In this document: positions 11,378 through 19,685 of the stretch, in pieces
Position numbering within the stretch: position 1 is the first letter of the stretch
Layout of the letters: every line of letters starts with the position of its first letter
NCBI RefSeq assembly: GCF_000015505.1
Contig: NC_008758.1
Coordinates: forward strand, 62,001-126,000
DNA: 64,000 nt
Direction: 5' to 3'
DNA from: Polaromonas naphthalenivorans CJ2
Lineage (GTDB): Bacteria; Pseudomonadota; Gammaproteobacteria; Burkholderiales; Burkholderiaceae_C
Program-made: the position numbers and the translations under genes
Notes under the pieces: generated by a model
Told to the model about the DNA's origin: nothing
The model's input: only the letters and a program-made list of their open reading frames with translations
The model's database searches: none

Positions 11378-12346
11378 ATGCCCATAGGCTATACCCAACC
11401 GTTGTACATCCTGCCTTTCGATCACCGCGCGTCTTTCGTGAGCGGCATGTTCGGCTGGCACGGCGCGCTCAAGCCTGAGCAGATCGCGCAAATCACCGCT
11501 GCCAAGCGCGTGATTTATGACGGCTTCACGGCCGCAGTGGCAGGCGGTGTTGACAAGGACAAGGCCGGCATCCTGGTTGATGCACACTTTGGCGAAGAGA
11601 TCCTGCGCGATGCAAAACGCAGCGGAATCATCACCTGCGTCCCCGCCGAGAAGAGCGGGCAGGACGAATTTGACTTCGAGTTCGGCGACGACTTCGCGCG
11701 GCACATCCGGGCCTTTGCGCCGACCTTTTGCAAGGTGCTGGTGCGCTACAACCCCGAAGGCGATGCGGCCATGAACCGCCGCCAGGCGTCGCGTCTTCGG
11801 AGACTGTCCGAATACCTCGGTGGTGGCCCATCAAGATTCATGTTCGAGCTGCTGGTGCCCGCAACGCCCACACAGCTTGAAGCACTCGGCGGGGACGTCC
11901 AAGCCTACGACCGCAAGGTCCGGCCCGCACTGATGCTGCACGCCCTGCGCGAGCTGCAGGATGCGGGGGTCGAAGCCGATGTCTGGAAAGTCGAGGGCCT
12001 CGACAACCAAGGCGACTGCGAGCGCCTCGTCTCGATGGCGCGGCGCGACGGGCGCGCGAACGTGGGCTTCATCGTGCTCGGGCGCGGTGAGAACGAGCAG
12101 CACGTTCGCGCTTGGCTGGCCACCGCAGCGGGCGTAGCCGGTTTCATCGGCTTCGCGGTGGGGCGGACCACCTTCTGGGAGCCGCTGGTCGCCGTACGCG
12201 ACAAGAAAATCACTCGCGAGGTTGCTGTGGCTGAAATCGCCCGGCGCTACCGACAGTGGGTTGATATTTTCGAGCTGGCCAAGGCTGCAGCCAGTTTTTC
12301 AGACGGGGTGGCTGCTGTAGGGCTTGCGAGGCCCCCGGAAGGTTGA
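11378..12346 (+). CDS. DUF2090 aldolase-like protein
   Basis: This 322-residue protein opens with PLYILPFDHRASF, the beginning of the DUF2090 domain found as the C-terminal half of some IolC 5-dehydro-2-deoxygluconokinases, where it is thought to act as 2-deoxy-5-keto-gluconate 6-phosphate aldolase. Other supporting segments are ILVDAHFGEEIL, FELLVPATPTQL, VWKVEGLDNQGDCERLV and VGFIVLGRGENEQHVRAWL, consistent with a TIM-barrel aldolase. Here it stands alone, without the kinase domain or other inositol genes. It probably cleaves a sugar-acid phosphate or related compound, but the substrate is unknown. Its stop lies just before the glucoamylase-like gene, so the two are likely co-transcribed. 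Confidence 0.82.
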   Translation: MPIGYTQPLYILPFDHRASFVSGMFGWHGALKPEQIAQITAAKRVIYDGFTAAVAGGVDKDKAGILVDAHFGEEILRDAKRSGIITCVPAEKSGQDEFDFEFGDDFARHIRAFAPTFCKVLVRYNPEGDAAMNRRQASRLRRLSEYLGGGPSRFMFELLVPATPTQLEALGGDVQAYDRKVRPALMLHALRELQDAGVEADVWKVEGLDNQGDCERLVSMARRDGRANVGFIVLGRGENEQHVRAWLATAAGVAGFIGFAVGRTTFWEPLVAVRDKKITREVAVAEIARRYRQWVDIFELAKAAASFSDGVAAVGLARPPEG

Positions 12347-12351
12347 GACTC

Positions 12352-13674
12352 GTGACCCCTCCTGTGCAGCAACATGCGATTTCGCTGAACTTCGGTGAAA
12401 CACGGCTGGACGCATTGCAGCGGCATGCCTTCGAGTATTTTTTGCGCGAGACCAACCTTGCGAACGGGCTCGTCGCCGACAAATCGCAGCCGGGCTCGCC
12501 CGCAAGCATCGCCGCCGTGGGCTTTGCGCTGGCGGTTTATCCGGTGGGGGTCGAGCGTGGCTGGATGACGCGCGCGGATGCGCTGGCCCGCACGCTGGCG
12601 GTGCTGCGGTTCTTCTGGGCCAGCCCACAAGGAACTGCGCCCGACGCGACCGGGTACAAAGGCTTCTACTACCACTTTCTCGACATGAGCACGGGTCACC
12701 GCGCGGGCTTGTGCGAGCTGTCCACCATCGACAGCACATTCCTCATTGCCGGCATGTTGGCCGCCGCTGCGTACTTCGACCACGAGGACGAAGACGAACA
12801 AGCAGTGCGCACGCTGGCCGACGCGCTGTACTGCCGGGTCGATTGGGCATGGGCTTGCAACGGGGCAGCGACCGTAACGCATGGGTGGAGACCCGAAGCC
12901 GGCTTCCTGCCCTACCGCTGGAGCGGCTACGATGAAGCCACCTTGCTATACGTGCTGGGACTAGGCTCGCCGACGCACCCGCTGTCGGCCGAGAGCTACG
13001 CAGCCTGGACCTCAACTTACGAGTGGAAGACGATCTACGGCCACGAGCTGCTCTATGGCGGCCCACTTTTCATCCACCAGTATTCGCACATCTGGCTGGA
13101 CCTGCGCGGCATCCAGGACGTCTTCGCGCGCGACAAGGGCATCGACTACTGCGAGAACAGCCGCCGCGCGACCTACGTGCAGCGGGAGTACGCCATCCGC
13201 AACCCGCTGGACTTTGCGGGCTACGGTGAAAACTTCTGGGGTCTGACCGCGAGCGATGGGCCAGGCTCGACGACGCGCCGCATCAAGGGCATAGAGCGTT
13301 CGTTCTTCGACTATGTGGCACGCGGCGCACCGTACGGACCCGACGACGGGACCGTCGCACCCTGGGCCGTGGCCGCATCGCTGCCTTTTGCGCCTGAGAT
13401 CGTGCTGCCGACACTGCAGCATTTTCAGGACGTCTATCCACAGGTCACTGGCGAATACTGCTTCAGGTGCAGTTTCAACCTGAGCTTCTCGGACGAGGCT
13501 GAAAGCGATGGCCACGTGGGCTGGACATCGCCCTATCACTTCGGCATCAATTTGGGCCCAGTCGTGCTGATGTGCGAGAACTACCGGTCAGGATTACTTT
13601 GGCGGTTGATGAGAGCTTGCCCTGCCATCGTAAGCGGGCTGAGGCGGGCAGGATTCAGGAACGGTTGGTTATGA
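12352..13674 (+). CDS. Glucoamylase-like protein (PF10091 type)
   Basis: This 440-residue (alpha/alpha)6-barrel-type protein has the family hallmarks RHAFEYFLRETN near the N-terminus, KGFYYHFLDM, ELSTIDSTFLIAG, the long middle RWSGYDEATLLYVLGLGS, GPLFIHQYSHIWLDLRGI, and a C-terminal GPVVLMCENYRSGLLWRLM. Members hydrolyse glucans; some belong to beta-1,2-glucanase family GH144. No signal peptide is seen, which suggests a cytosolic glucan substrate. Start: a TTG at 12343 overlaps the previous stop, but GGAAGG lies nine bases before the GTG at 12352, which I prefer. It could release glucose units for the phosphoglucomutase/phosphoketolase route. Confidence 0.85.
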   Translation: MTPPVQQHAISLNFGETRLDALQRHAFEYFLRETNLANGLVADKSQPGSPASIAAVGFALAVYPVGVERGWMTRADALARTLAVLRFFWASPQGTAPDATGYKGFYYHFLDMSTGHRAGLCELSTIDSTFLIAGMLAAAAYFDHEDEDEQAVRTLADALYCRVDWAWACNGAATVTHGWRPEAGFLPYRWSGYDEATLLYVLGLGSPTHPLSAESYAAWTSTYEWKTIYGHELLYGGPLFIHQYSHIWLDLRGIQDVFARDKGIDYCENSRRATYVQREYAIRNPLDFAGYGENFWGLTASDGPGSTTRRIKGIERSFFDYVARGAPYGPDDGTVAPWAVAASLPFAPEIVLPTLQHFQDVYPQVTGEYCFRCSFNLSFSDEAESDGHVGWTSPYHFGINLGPVVLMCENYRSGLLWRLMRACPAIVSGLRRAGFRNGWL

Positions 13675-13717
13675 ACGCGCCCGCCAGTCGAGCGCTCAGT
13701 CCACCGGGACACGCGCG

Positions 13718-14118
13718 GTGAAGCCGCATTACGTTTGGCTCATCTGGTCAAGCGCCTTTCTGATTTCCTGGGCTGTCCTCTACTTGGCCCGGCCGCCACT
13801 TCGTGCGGTCATGTGGCCGCCAATCTCGCGATCACGCTGTTCGGGCTCACGGAGCTGATCTTCGTGCCTGAATACTGGAATCCGCCCAGCCTCTTCAATC
13901 TGGCCCAACGCACCGGATTCGACATCGAGAGCCTGATTTTTTCTTTTGCTCTCGGGGGCACCGGCACGGTGTTGTACGACGCCCTCGCCGGACGAGACCT
14001 TGTGCCAGCCAGTGCCGCGTTACGCCAGGCGCTGCAGCACTGCCTGCATCGATGGGCAATGCTGTTGCCATCCGCAACGTTTGTGCCGCGCTGCGTCCTG
14101 CCTTGGAATCCGATCTAG
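13718..14118 (+). pseudogene. Broken lycopene-cyclase-domain protein gene
   Basis: A GTG at 13718 starts a membrane-protein frame (KPHYVWLIWSSAFLISWAVLYLA) that loses sense near 13815, while the overlapping frame starting before 13735 continues it as AANLAITLFGLTELIFVPEYWNPPSLFNLAQRTGFDIESLIFSFA. The two halves together read like the small lycopene-cyclase-domain (CrtYcd-type) membrane proteins. A single frameshift at about 13811-13820 therefore breaks the gene, and it is cut again after LPWNPI, where the TAG of a CTAG target site at 14115-14118 ends the frame and a small inverted-repeat element begins. Non-functional unless the frameshift is a sequencing error. Confidence 0.7.
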
Positions 14119-14269
14119 GAGTCTGGGCGGCAGAGGGATTTAAAAATTCAGAGAAAATTTCGACCTCTCAGAATCGCTCAGGCTGCGTTTTTCGATGCAG
14201 GGAAGGGGTCAAGTACCCCCGAAAACGTTGACTTTTTAATGCATTTTCTTCTGGCGCTCAGACTCCTAG
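14115..14269. mobile_element. Small MITE-like element with inverted ends, flanked by CTAG
   Basis: About 147 bases lie between two CTAG copies (14115-14118 and 14266-14269). The inner ends are inverted repeats: GAGTCTGGGCGGCAG from about 14120 and its near-complement GCGCTCAGACTC ending at 14265. There is no coding capacity. The same left-end sequence CTAGGAGTCTGGGC recurs at 17343-17356. This is consistent with a non-autonomous derivative of an IS that targets CTAG; the parent family is not identified. Confidence 0.6.
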
Positions 14270-15447
14270 TGTCGCGTCATGAAAAATTTGTCGGGTAAAG
14301 CCGTTTGAGTTTGACGCGGGCATCCTTGGTGGTGAATTGCCAGTTGACTTTGGCCTGACGGTTGTCGCGGAGGGCTTGCCAGGCAGCGACTTCGCTTCGC
14401 ACGGTCTCGATGTTGTCGATGCGCCGATCCAGACACTGGCTCACCATGACATTGATCTCAATTTCTGCCATGTTCAGCCAGCTGCCGTGCTTCGGGGTGT
14501 AGACAAACTCGAAGCGGTCCCACAGCGCCTTGGCTTTCTCCGGGGTAAACGCCTCGTACAGCGAGGCCGGCGTGTGCGTATTCAGGTTGTCCATCACCAA
14601 CGTGATGCGCTCGGCGTCAAGGTAGCTTTCAGCGATGTCTTGCACGAACACCGCCCAGTCCAGTTTGGTCCGCCGCTCGGTGACCTTGGTCAGGCGCAGA
14701 CCGGCCAGCGGCTCGCTGGCCATGAACACGTTGCACACGCCGCAGCGTTCGTACTCGTAGTCATGGCGCTCGGGCCGGCCGGGCGCCACTGCAATGGGCT
14801 CGCGCGTCTCGCGAATGAGTTGGCGAGGCGTCTCGTCCATGCACACCACGGGGTGCTTCGCATCGTAAGGCCGGCTGTAGATGTCCAGCACCTTTTCCAT
14901 GGCGGCCACGAATTGAGCGTTGGCCTGGGGCGCGATCACCCAGCCGACTTTCCTCCAGGGCTTGAGTTCGTTTTTTTGAGCGTGCGGCGCACCGTCTCGT
15001 GCGAGACGCTATCAATCAATTCGAGCTCGACCAGCCGGTCGGCCAGCAGCCGCAGCGACCAGCGGGCCTGGCCTTCGGGAGGCGCCGAGCAACTCAGCGC
15101 CAACAGCTGCGCTTCCAGGCGGCCATCGATCAACAGGTCGTACTCGCACTTGGAGGGCTGGCGGTTCAGCGTCAGCGCCAAGCCTTCCAGGACAAACTTC
15201 TTCTTGATCCTGTCCACCTTGCGCTCACTCACGCACAGCATGGCTGCGATGTCGCAGGTGCGGGGGCGTTCGGTGCGGCTACCGGCTTGGTCGCAGTTAA
15301 GCAGTATCAAGGCATTGATGACCTTGGACGCGGCGTGCGTGCCTTTGCCCGCGATGTCCTGCAGCTCGACTCTTTCTTGTTCTGACAAGGTGACTTTGTA
15401 ATGCTCCATCCCCCATTGTCTACGTCAATTACCTCATGACGCGACAC
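14269..15447 (-). mobile_element. IS630-family insertion sequence
   Basis: The 1179-base element is bounded by a perfect 14-base inverted repeat, GTGTCGCGTCATGA at 14269-14282 and its complement at 15434-15447, and flanked by TA on both sides (14267-14268 and 15448-15449), the duplicated target typical of the IS630/Tc1 group. It encodes one transposase split over two frames. It sits at the CTAG that ends the MITE-like element, so the two insertions are adjacent or nested. Confidence 0.9.
14277..15409 (-). CDS. IS630-family transposase (two overlapping frames, -1 frameshift)
   Basis: The first frame (15409 down to 14936, 157 residues) holds the helix-turn-helix DNA-binding domain (CDIAAMLCVSERKVDRIKKKF). 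The second (continuing to 14277, at least 220 residues) carries the DDE catalytic core: VVCMDETPRQL, LVMDNLNTHTP and the glutamate in HGSWLNMAEIEI. The two join in sense by a -1 shift at a run of seven A on the coding strand (14971-14977 on the plus strand): reading back one base gives LKKNELKPWRKVGWVIAPQ, the expected continuation. This is the usual way some IS630 members make full-length transposase, so the gene is probably functional rather than broken. Confidence 0.88.
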
Positions 15448-16580
15448 TAGAGCCAGCGGCGCAAAGCTCGTCCGATGGCTTCGAGTGGCAGATTCGTCCA
15501 GGACCGCCCGGACCACCTGTCGCCATGGATCAGGCGCGAGGCGGATATGTCCTCGCAGAACTGCCGATGCAGGCGCTCGCAATCATCGGGTGCAGTCGTC
15601 GCGAGCAGCAACTCGTAGTTGAGAAAGAAGCTGCGGTAGTCGAAGTTGGCGCTCCCGAGCGTGGCCCAATGTCGGTCGACCACCACGGTTTTTGCGTGGA
15701 GCATGCGTGGCAGGTACTCGTAAATGCGCACGCCGGCGGACATCAGTGACGCGTAGAGCGCGTGCGCCGCCCATCTCGTGATCGGCACATCGCTCTTTGC
15801 CGGGACCAGCAATCGTACGTCGACGCCTCGACGCGCGCAGGCCATCAAGTGGTGCAGGGTGGACAGGTCGGGAACGAAGTAAGGCGTCGTAAGATAGATG
15901 CGCTCGTTGGCAGATTGGAACGCCTCGGCGTAGAGGCAGCGAATGCGATGCCGGCAGGCTCGCGAGTGGTTCGAGACGAGTTGCAGCTCGCGCACATCGC
16001 GCTCAACCGGCGTCCAGCAGCGGTGGCCTCGCCAAAACGCGTCGAAGAGGTACGCTGCATCGGCTGCCAAAGCTCCAGAAACTTCCGCGTGCGTGTCTCG
16101 CCACCGCGACTCGCCGTAGCACTGGCGCGAGCTCTCGCGGTGAATATTGAACCCGCCGATGTACGCGACACGGTCGTCGACAACGAGCAGCTTGCGGTGG
16201 CTTCGCCGGTTGTAGCGCAGCGGTTCGCGCCAACTCCAGCGATGGAACCATCGCAGTTGCACGCCGTGGTCGCGCAGGTAGCGCTGCAGCGAAGACGACG
16301 TGCTGCCCCAGGCACCTGCCGCGTCCAGATGCACCCGGACATCGACGCCCGCAGCAGCGCTTTTCACCAACGCCTGGGCGAATCTCCAGCCGACTTCGTC
16401 GCTGGCGAAGATGTAGCTCTCCATGCGCACGACGGTGTTGGCGCTATCGATTGACGCGAGCATCGCTTCGTACAGTGCGTCGCCCTCCGTGAACAGCTGA
16501 TCGATTTGACTCAACCGAGCCTCGGATCGGAAACTGTGGATTCCCGGTTCCGGGCCTCGATACATCGGGTCGAGCATCAT
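15447..16580 (-). CDS. Phospholipase D-family protein, cardiolipin synthase (ClsB-like)
   Basis: This 377-residue soluble protein carries two HxKxxxxD phosphatidyltransferase motifs, HRKLLVVD and HAKTVVVD, each followed by the expected GGFN and GSAN (GSANFDYRSFFLN) segments. Such enzymes join two phosphatidylglycerols or related lipids to cardiolipin at the membrane. The absence of N-terminal membrane helices makes it resemble ClsB more than ClsA. The start at 16580 overlaps the stop of the upstream membrane protein (TGATG), indicating coupling; the longer frame to 16703 lies inside that gene. The stop codon TAG lies in the CTAG at the IS630 boundary, and whether the native C-terminus extended further cannot be told. 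Confidence 0.87.
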   Translation of the reverse strand: MMLDPMYRGPEPGIHSFRSEARLSQIDQLFTEGDALYEAMLASIDSANTVVRMESYIFASDEVGWRFAQALVKSAAAGVDVRVHLDAAGAWGSTSSSLQRYLRDHGVQLRWFHRWSWREPLRYNRRSHRKLLVVDDRVAYIGGFNIHRESSRQCYGESRWRDTHAEVSGALAADAAYLFDAFWRGHRCWTPVERDVRELQLVSNHSRACRHRIRCLYAEAFQSANERIYLTTPYFVPDLSTLHHLMACARRGVDVRLLVPAKSDVPITRWAAHALYASLMSAGVRIYEYLPRMLHAKTVVVDRHWATLGSANFDYRSFFLNYELLLATTAPDDCERLHRQFCEDISASRLIHGDRWSGRSWTNLPLEAIGRALRRWL

Positions 16581-17122
16581 CACGATCGCAACTGACGCCG
16601 CGTGAGCAGGACGGCCACCGGGGGCAGGATGATCCACTGAAGAATGGGAACCAGGCCGACGTTGACGCCCCACAAAACCGGCATGTCGGCCGAGTAGGTC
16701 CATCCCTCAAGCCACCGCCCGCTCGTGGCGAGTACCTCGATGACGGTCGTGATCAGCACACCAACGATCACGAAAATTGCGATTGGCATGGGCCCCGACT
16801 GCTGCAGCCAGCCGCGGCCACGCCCAGATACCGCCGCGACGGTCCAGAAGGCGATGACCATGATTCCCGCATCGCCGAAGGCCGCGCGTGTGCAGTATTG
16901 CAACGCGTCGCCGTGCGGCATGCTGGCCATGCCTACGAACAGCGGCGACTGGATGATTTCCCATGGAAAATTCAGCAGGAAAGCGAAGCCCGCCAGAGCG
17001 AGTTCGGGCCAGCGAAGTGCATTCCGCAGCTGCTTCGAAAAGCTAGGTTTCGTAGGTTTCACAATCGCAAGAGCCTTGCTCGTTCGAACTTTATCGTCAC
17101 CGATGCGGGCTCCAAGCCACAC
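16580..17122 (-). CDS. Hypothetical multi-pass membrane protein
   Basis: This 180-residue protein has about four hydrophobic helices, beginning LALAGFAFLLNFPWEIIQSPLF, then AGIMVIAFWTVAAV, IAIFVIVGVLITTVIEVLA and VGLVPILQWIILPPVAVLL, and a polar segment SMPHGDALQYCTRAAFGD between the first two. I know similar unnamed proteins (LNFPWE...GDA pattern) but no function. It is translationally coupled to the phospholipase D-like gene, so a membrane-lipid role is possible. The first 25 residues are polar and the true start could be a little downstream, but no better ATG precedes the first helix. Confidence 0.7.
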   Translation of the reverse strand: MWLGARIGDDKVRTSKALAIVKPTKPSFSKQLRNALRWPELALAGFAFLLNFPWEIIQSPLFVGMASMPHGDALQYCTRAAFGDAGIMVIAFWTVAAVSGRGRGWLQQSGPMPIAIFVIVGVLITTVIEVLATSGRWLEGWTYSADMPVLWGVNVGLVPILQWIILPPVAVLLTRRQLRS

Positions 17123-17526
17123 ATGGTGTGCTCAACGGTGCCAAAGACCGCCGTTTGACCCGGAATGCCATCCGGCAGGTCGGGCCACTCGCGCAAGGCA
17201 TTTTTCATGCGGTGGCAGGTCATTGCAGTGCCAGGAAACGATTCGGAGTGATTCTGCTCGCCACTCACTCCGCACTCCAAGAGTGGATCAGCGCTTCCAA
17301 GTTTACCCGCACCTTTTACTTGGGCAACCCAGTAAAAGTTCACTAGGAGTCTGGGCACTCAAACCATCCTGGGAATGGCCCCGACTTGCCAAGGCTTGAG
17401 GGTTTTGTTGCTTCCGGGTTCTTCTGCCATCGACTGGTCTGCGCAATGCTGGACACACAGGCCACCTGACCGGATTGCTCAATCAGTTCGCACACTCGTG
17501 TTGTATGGGGCGCAGTCAGAGGCACG
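17123..17526. other. Gene-poor stretch with a second copy of the MITE end
   Basis: No convincing gene is visible. CTAGGAGTCTGGGC at 17343-17356 repeats the left end of the element at 14115 in the same orientation, without a visible partner end, and looks like a truncated copy. A minus-strand frame from 17358 to 17059 ends in the membrane-protein promoter region and resembles nothing I know. Confidence 0.5.
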
Positions 17527-17906
17527 GCTTGCTCACGGCCGTTTTTTCATCGGTGATGAACAATATGCGTACCGTGTTGGCCAGTTCTTTGTCAATCGAT
17601 GTTTCTTCCGCCCAAGGCGCAGTTCGCGAAGCGATGATTTATGCCAACGTTATTGCCAGTGACCTGGGCCCGATGATCATGCCCATCGCAAGCCTTGGCG
17701 ACACTGCTCTGGCTGCATTTGCCGGCAACCATCATCGAATATCTCAAGACTCCGCCCAGCCGCGCCCACGCTGCAACAATTGCTGGAAAGCAGGGACGAG
17801 CCTGTGCAAGGTGGTCGCTGCGCAAGATGTGGCTCAGGTCAAACTGGTGGTCGCGATCTTCATTTGGTTGAAGATTTATCCGATGATGATCCAGAAGAAG
17901 TCTTAA
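17527..17906 (+). pseudogene. Decayed arsenite transporter remnant (ArsB-like, then ACR3-like)
   Basis: The translated segment LTAVFSSVMNNMRTVLASSLSID followed by [24 protein letters not shown] matches the near-C-terminal part of ArsB-type arsenite pumps (usual SSVMNNMP.. and [23 protein letters not shown]). From about 17740 the similarity is lost, and near 17836-17890 the frame reads VVAIFIWLKIYPMMIQ, more like a helix of the unrelated ACR3 arsenite carrier. The same frame has no N-terminal part of either. I read this as two fused fragments of a lost arsenic-resistance operon. No intact ars gene remains in the window. Confidence 0.6.
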
Positions 17907-17923
17907 TTCATTAAACTCAACTT

Positions 17924-18322
17924 ATGTCCTGCATTCGCCGAACCCGTCTGGTTACAGCGTTATTCGCGCTGCTCAGCCTGCTGTTCATGCAGTTGGCGGT
18001 GGCGAGCTACGTTTGCCCGGGCACTGCATCAAAAGTCGCTGAAGTTGCGGCGATGGCCGAAGCCGACATGCCATGCGCTGAATCCATGACGCTGGCCATG
18101 GACGAATCGCAGCCTAACCTGTGTCAGGCACACTGCCAGGCCGGGCAGCAAACAGCCGACAGGTATGAATTGCCTGTCCCGGTCGTCATGGTTACTCTTC
18201 CGGCCGATTTCACATTGCCACTTATTGCCCAGGTGTTTTGGGGAGCGCCATTGCAAGCGCCCCACCTGAGGCGCACCACGGCTCCGCCCGTCGCCATCCG
18301 GAACTGCTGCTTTCGTCTCTGA
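17924..18322 (+). CDS. Small exported Cys/His protein upstream of cusCBA
   Basis: This 132-residue protein has an N-terminal signal-like helix (LVTALFALLSLLFMQLAVASY), then a stretch with spaced cysteines (YVCPG, MPCAES, NLCQAHCQAG) and a hydrophobic C-terminal part ending NCCFRL. The LCQAHCQ motif and the position just before the Cus efflux genes suggest a periplasmic metal-binding or sensing helper. I know uncharacterised relatives in copper clusters but no assigned function. A hairpin with a T run follows (18343), so it may be transcribed partly independently of cusC. Confidence 0.65.
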   Translation: MSCIRRTRLVTALFALLSLLFMQLAVASYVCPGTASKVAEVAAMAEADMPCAESMTLAMDESQPNLCQAHCQAGQQTADRYELPVPVVMVTLPADFTLPLIAQVFWGAPLQAPHLRRTTAPPVAIRNCCFRL

Positions 18323-18342
18323 CCCCCTGATCACTTGACGCT

Positions 18343-18380
18343 TGCCTGAATGCATTTCTGATGCATTGGCAGGTTTTTAT
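18343..18380 (+). terminator. Probable intrinsic terminator/attenuator before cusC
   Basis: TGCC and AATGCAT (18343-18355) pair with ATGCATT and GGCA (18361-18371), leaving a two-base bulge and a five-base loop, followed by GGTTTTTATT. It lies between the 17924 gene and the cusC ribosome site and could limit read-through into the efflux operon. Confidence 0.6.
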
Positions 18381-18398
18381 TCGTGCTCAGGAGGTTTT

Positions 18399-19685
18399 AT
18401 GTCTTTTTCGTTTCCGATTTACCGGGTCGCCGTTGCTGCCGTGCTTGTTGCCATGGGGTCCCCGTCCTGGGCAACTGACCCGTTGACCCTGGTGGAGGCG
18501 CAGCGCATTGCGGTGGGCCGTTCCCAGCAACTGCTTGCCCAGGATGCGCTCATCACTGCAGCTCGCGAGCAGGGCGTGGCGGCCGGTCAATTGCCTGACC
18601 CAGTGCTCAAGCTGGGCATTGACAACCTGCCGGCCAATGGACCGGACCGGTTGAGCCTCACGCGCGACTTCATGACCATGCGCCGTATCGGCATCATGCA
18701 GGACATTCCACGGCTTGAAAAACGCCAGCTCAGGGCGCAAAAGTTCGAGCGCGAGGCCGAGCGGACTCGGGCGCAGCGCCTGTTGACGCTGGCCAATGTG
18801 CAGCGTGACACCGCACTGGCCTGGCTGGACCGCTATTACGCGCAAGCCCAGCGTGAGTTGCTGCAGCAGCAGGTCGAGGAAACCACTTTGCAGGTGCAGG
18901 CCGCCGACAGTGCCTTTCGCACCGACCGGGGCAGCCAGGCTGACGTGTTCGCAGCCCGCGCCGCAGTGATCACTTTGCAGGACCGCCTCAGCCTGATTGA
19001 CCGCCAGTCCCGCAGCGCTACGTTGATGCTGGCCCGGTGGGTGGGTGCTTTGGCTGCTGAACGGCCCACAACCGGATCGCCGCCCTGGCAAAGCACCCCG
19101 CTGCAAGCGGAGGTTTCGCTCGAGCACTTCAAGCGGCATCCTGACCTACTGGCCGTAAGCGCCGAAATTGATGCCGCTGAAACAGACGCGCAACTGGCAC
19201 AGACGAACAGGAAGGCCGACATCAGCGTGGAAGCAAGTTACGCCCAGCGCGGCCCGGCCTATTCCAACATGCTCTCCATCGGGGTTTCCATTCCCTTGCA
19301 GTGGGACCAAAGCAATCGCCAAAACCGTGAACTGAGTGCCAAGCTGGCCATGGTCGACGAGGCCAAGGCGAGGTATGAGGACATGCTGCGCAAAACCGAA
19401 GCCGAAATCCGCAGCCTGCTCAACGACTGGCAAACCGGCAAGGAGCGGCTGGCAAGGTTTCATGAGGAGCTGATTCCCAATGCTCGCCAGCGCTCTGAGG
19501 CAACCCTGACGGCGTACCGCACCGGCAAAAGCGATCTGGCCGCCGCGCTGTCAGCTCGGCGCGACGAAATCGACGTGCGCATGCAGGCCCTCACGGTGGA
19601 GATGGAAACGGCGCGCGCCTGGGCGCAGGTCAACTTCCTCCTGCCCGAACCACACACTTCGGCCACCGCCAAGGATCAACCATGA
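18399..19685 (+). CDS. cusC: Outer-membrane efflux protein of the Cus/Czc system (TolC family)
   Basis: This 428-residue TolC-family protein forms the outer-membrane channel for the downstream RND pump. It has a signal peptide (VAVAAVLVAMGSPSWA) and long heptad-rich helical hairpins, e.g. TNRKADISVEASYAQRGPAYSNMLSIGVSIPL and the repeated second half beginning near residue 250. The start at 18399 has AGGAGG seven bases upstream; the open frame to 18342 has none. The stop overlaps the cusB start. It has no lipobox, unlike the second TolC-type gene at 57184. Confidence 0.88.
   Translation: MSFSFPIYRVAVAAVLVAMGSPSWATDPLTLVEAQRIAVGRSQQLLAQDALITAAREQGVAAGQLPDPVLKLGIDNLPANGPDRLSLTRDFMTMRRIGIMQDIPRLEKRQLRAQKFEREAERTRAQRLLTLANVQRDTALAWLDRYYAQAQRELLQQQVEETTLQVQAADSAFRTDRGSQADVFAARAAVITLQDRLSLIDRQSRSATLMLARWVGALAAERPTTGSPPWQSTPLQAEVSLEHFKRHPDLLAVSAEIDAAETDAQLAQTNRKADISVEASYAQRGPAYSNMLSIGVSIPLQWDQSNRQNRELSAKLAMVDEAKARYEDMLRKTEAEIRSLLNDWQTGKERLARFHEELIPNARQRSEATLTAYRTGKSDLAAALSARRDEIDVRMQALTVEMETARAWAQVNFLLPEPHTSATAKDQP

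Noticed and set aside
14936..15409. IS630 first frame as a separate truncated gene
   Set aside because: It joins the second frame by a single -1 shift at a slippery A run, so the two are one transposase.
17059..17358. Minus-strand frame of 99 codons near the membrane-protein gene
   Set aside because: No ribosome site, no family resemblance, and overlaps the start of a better gene.
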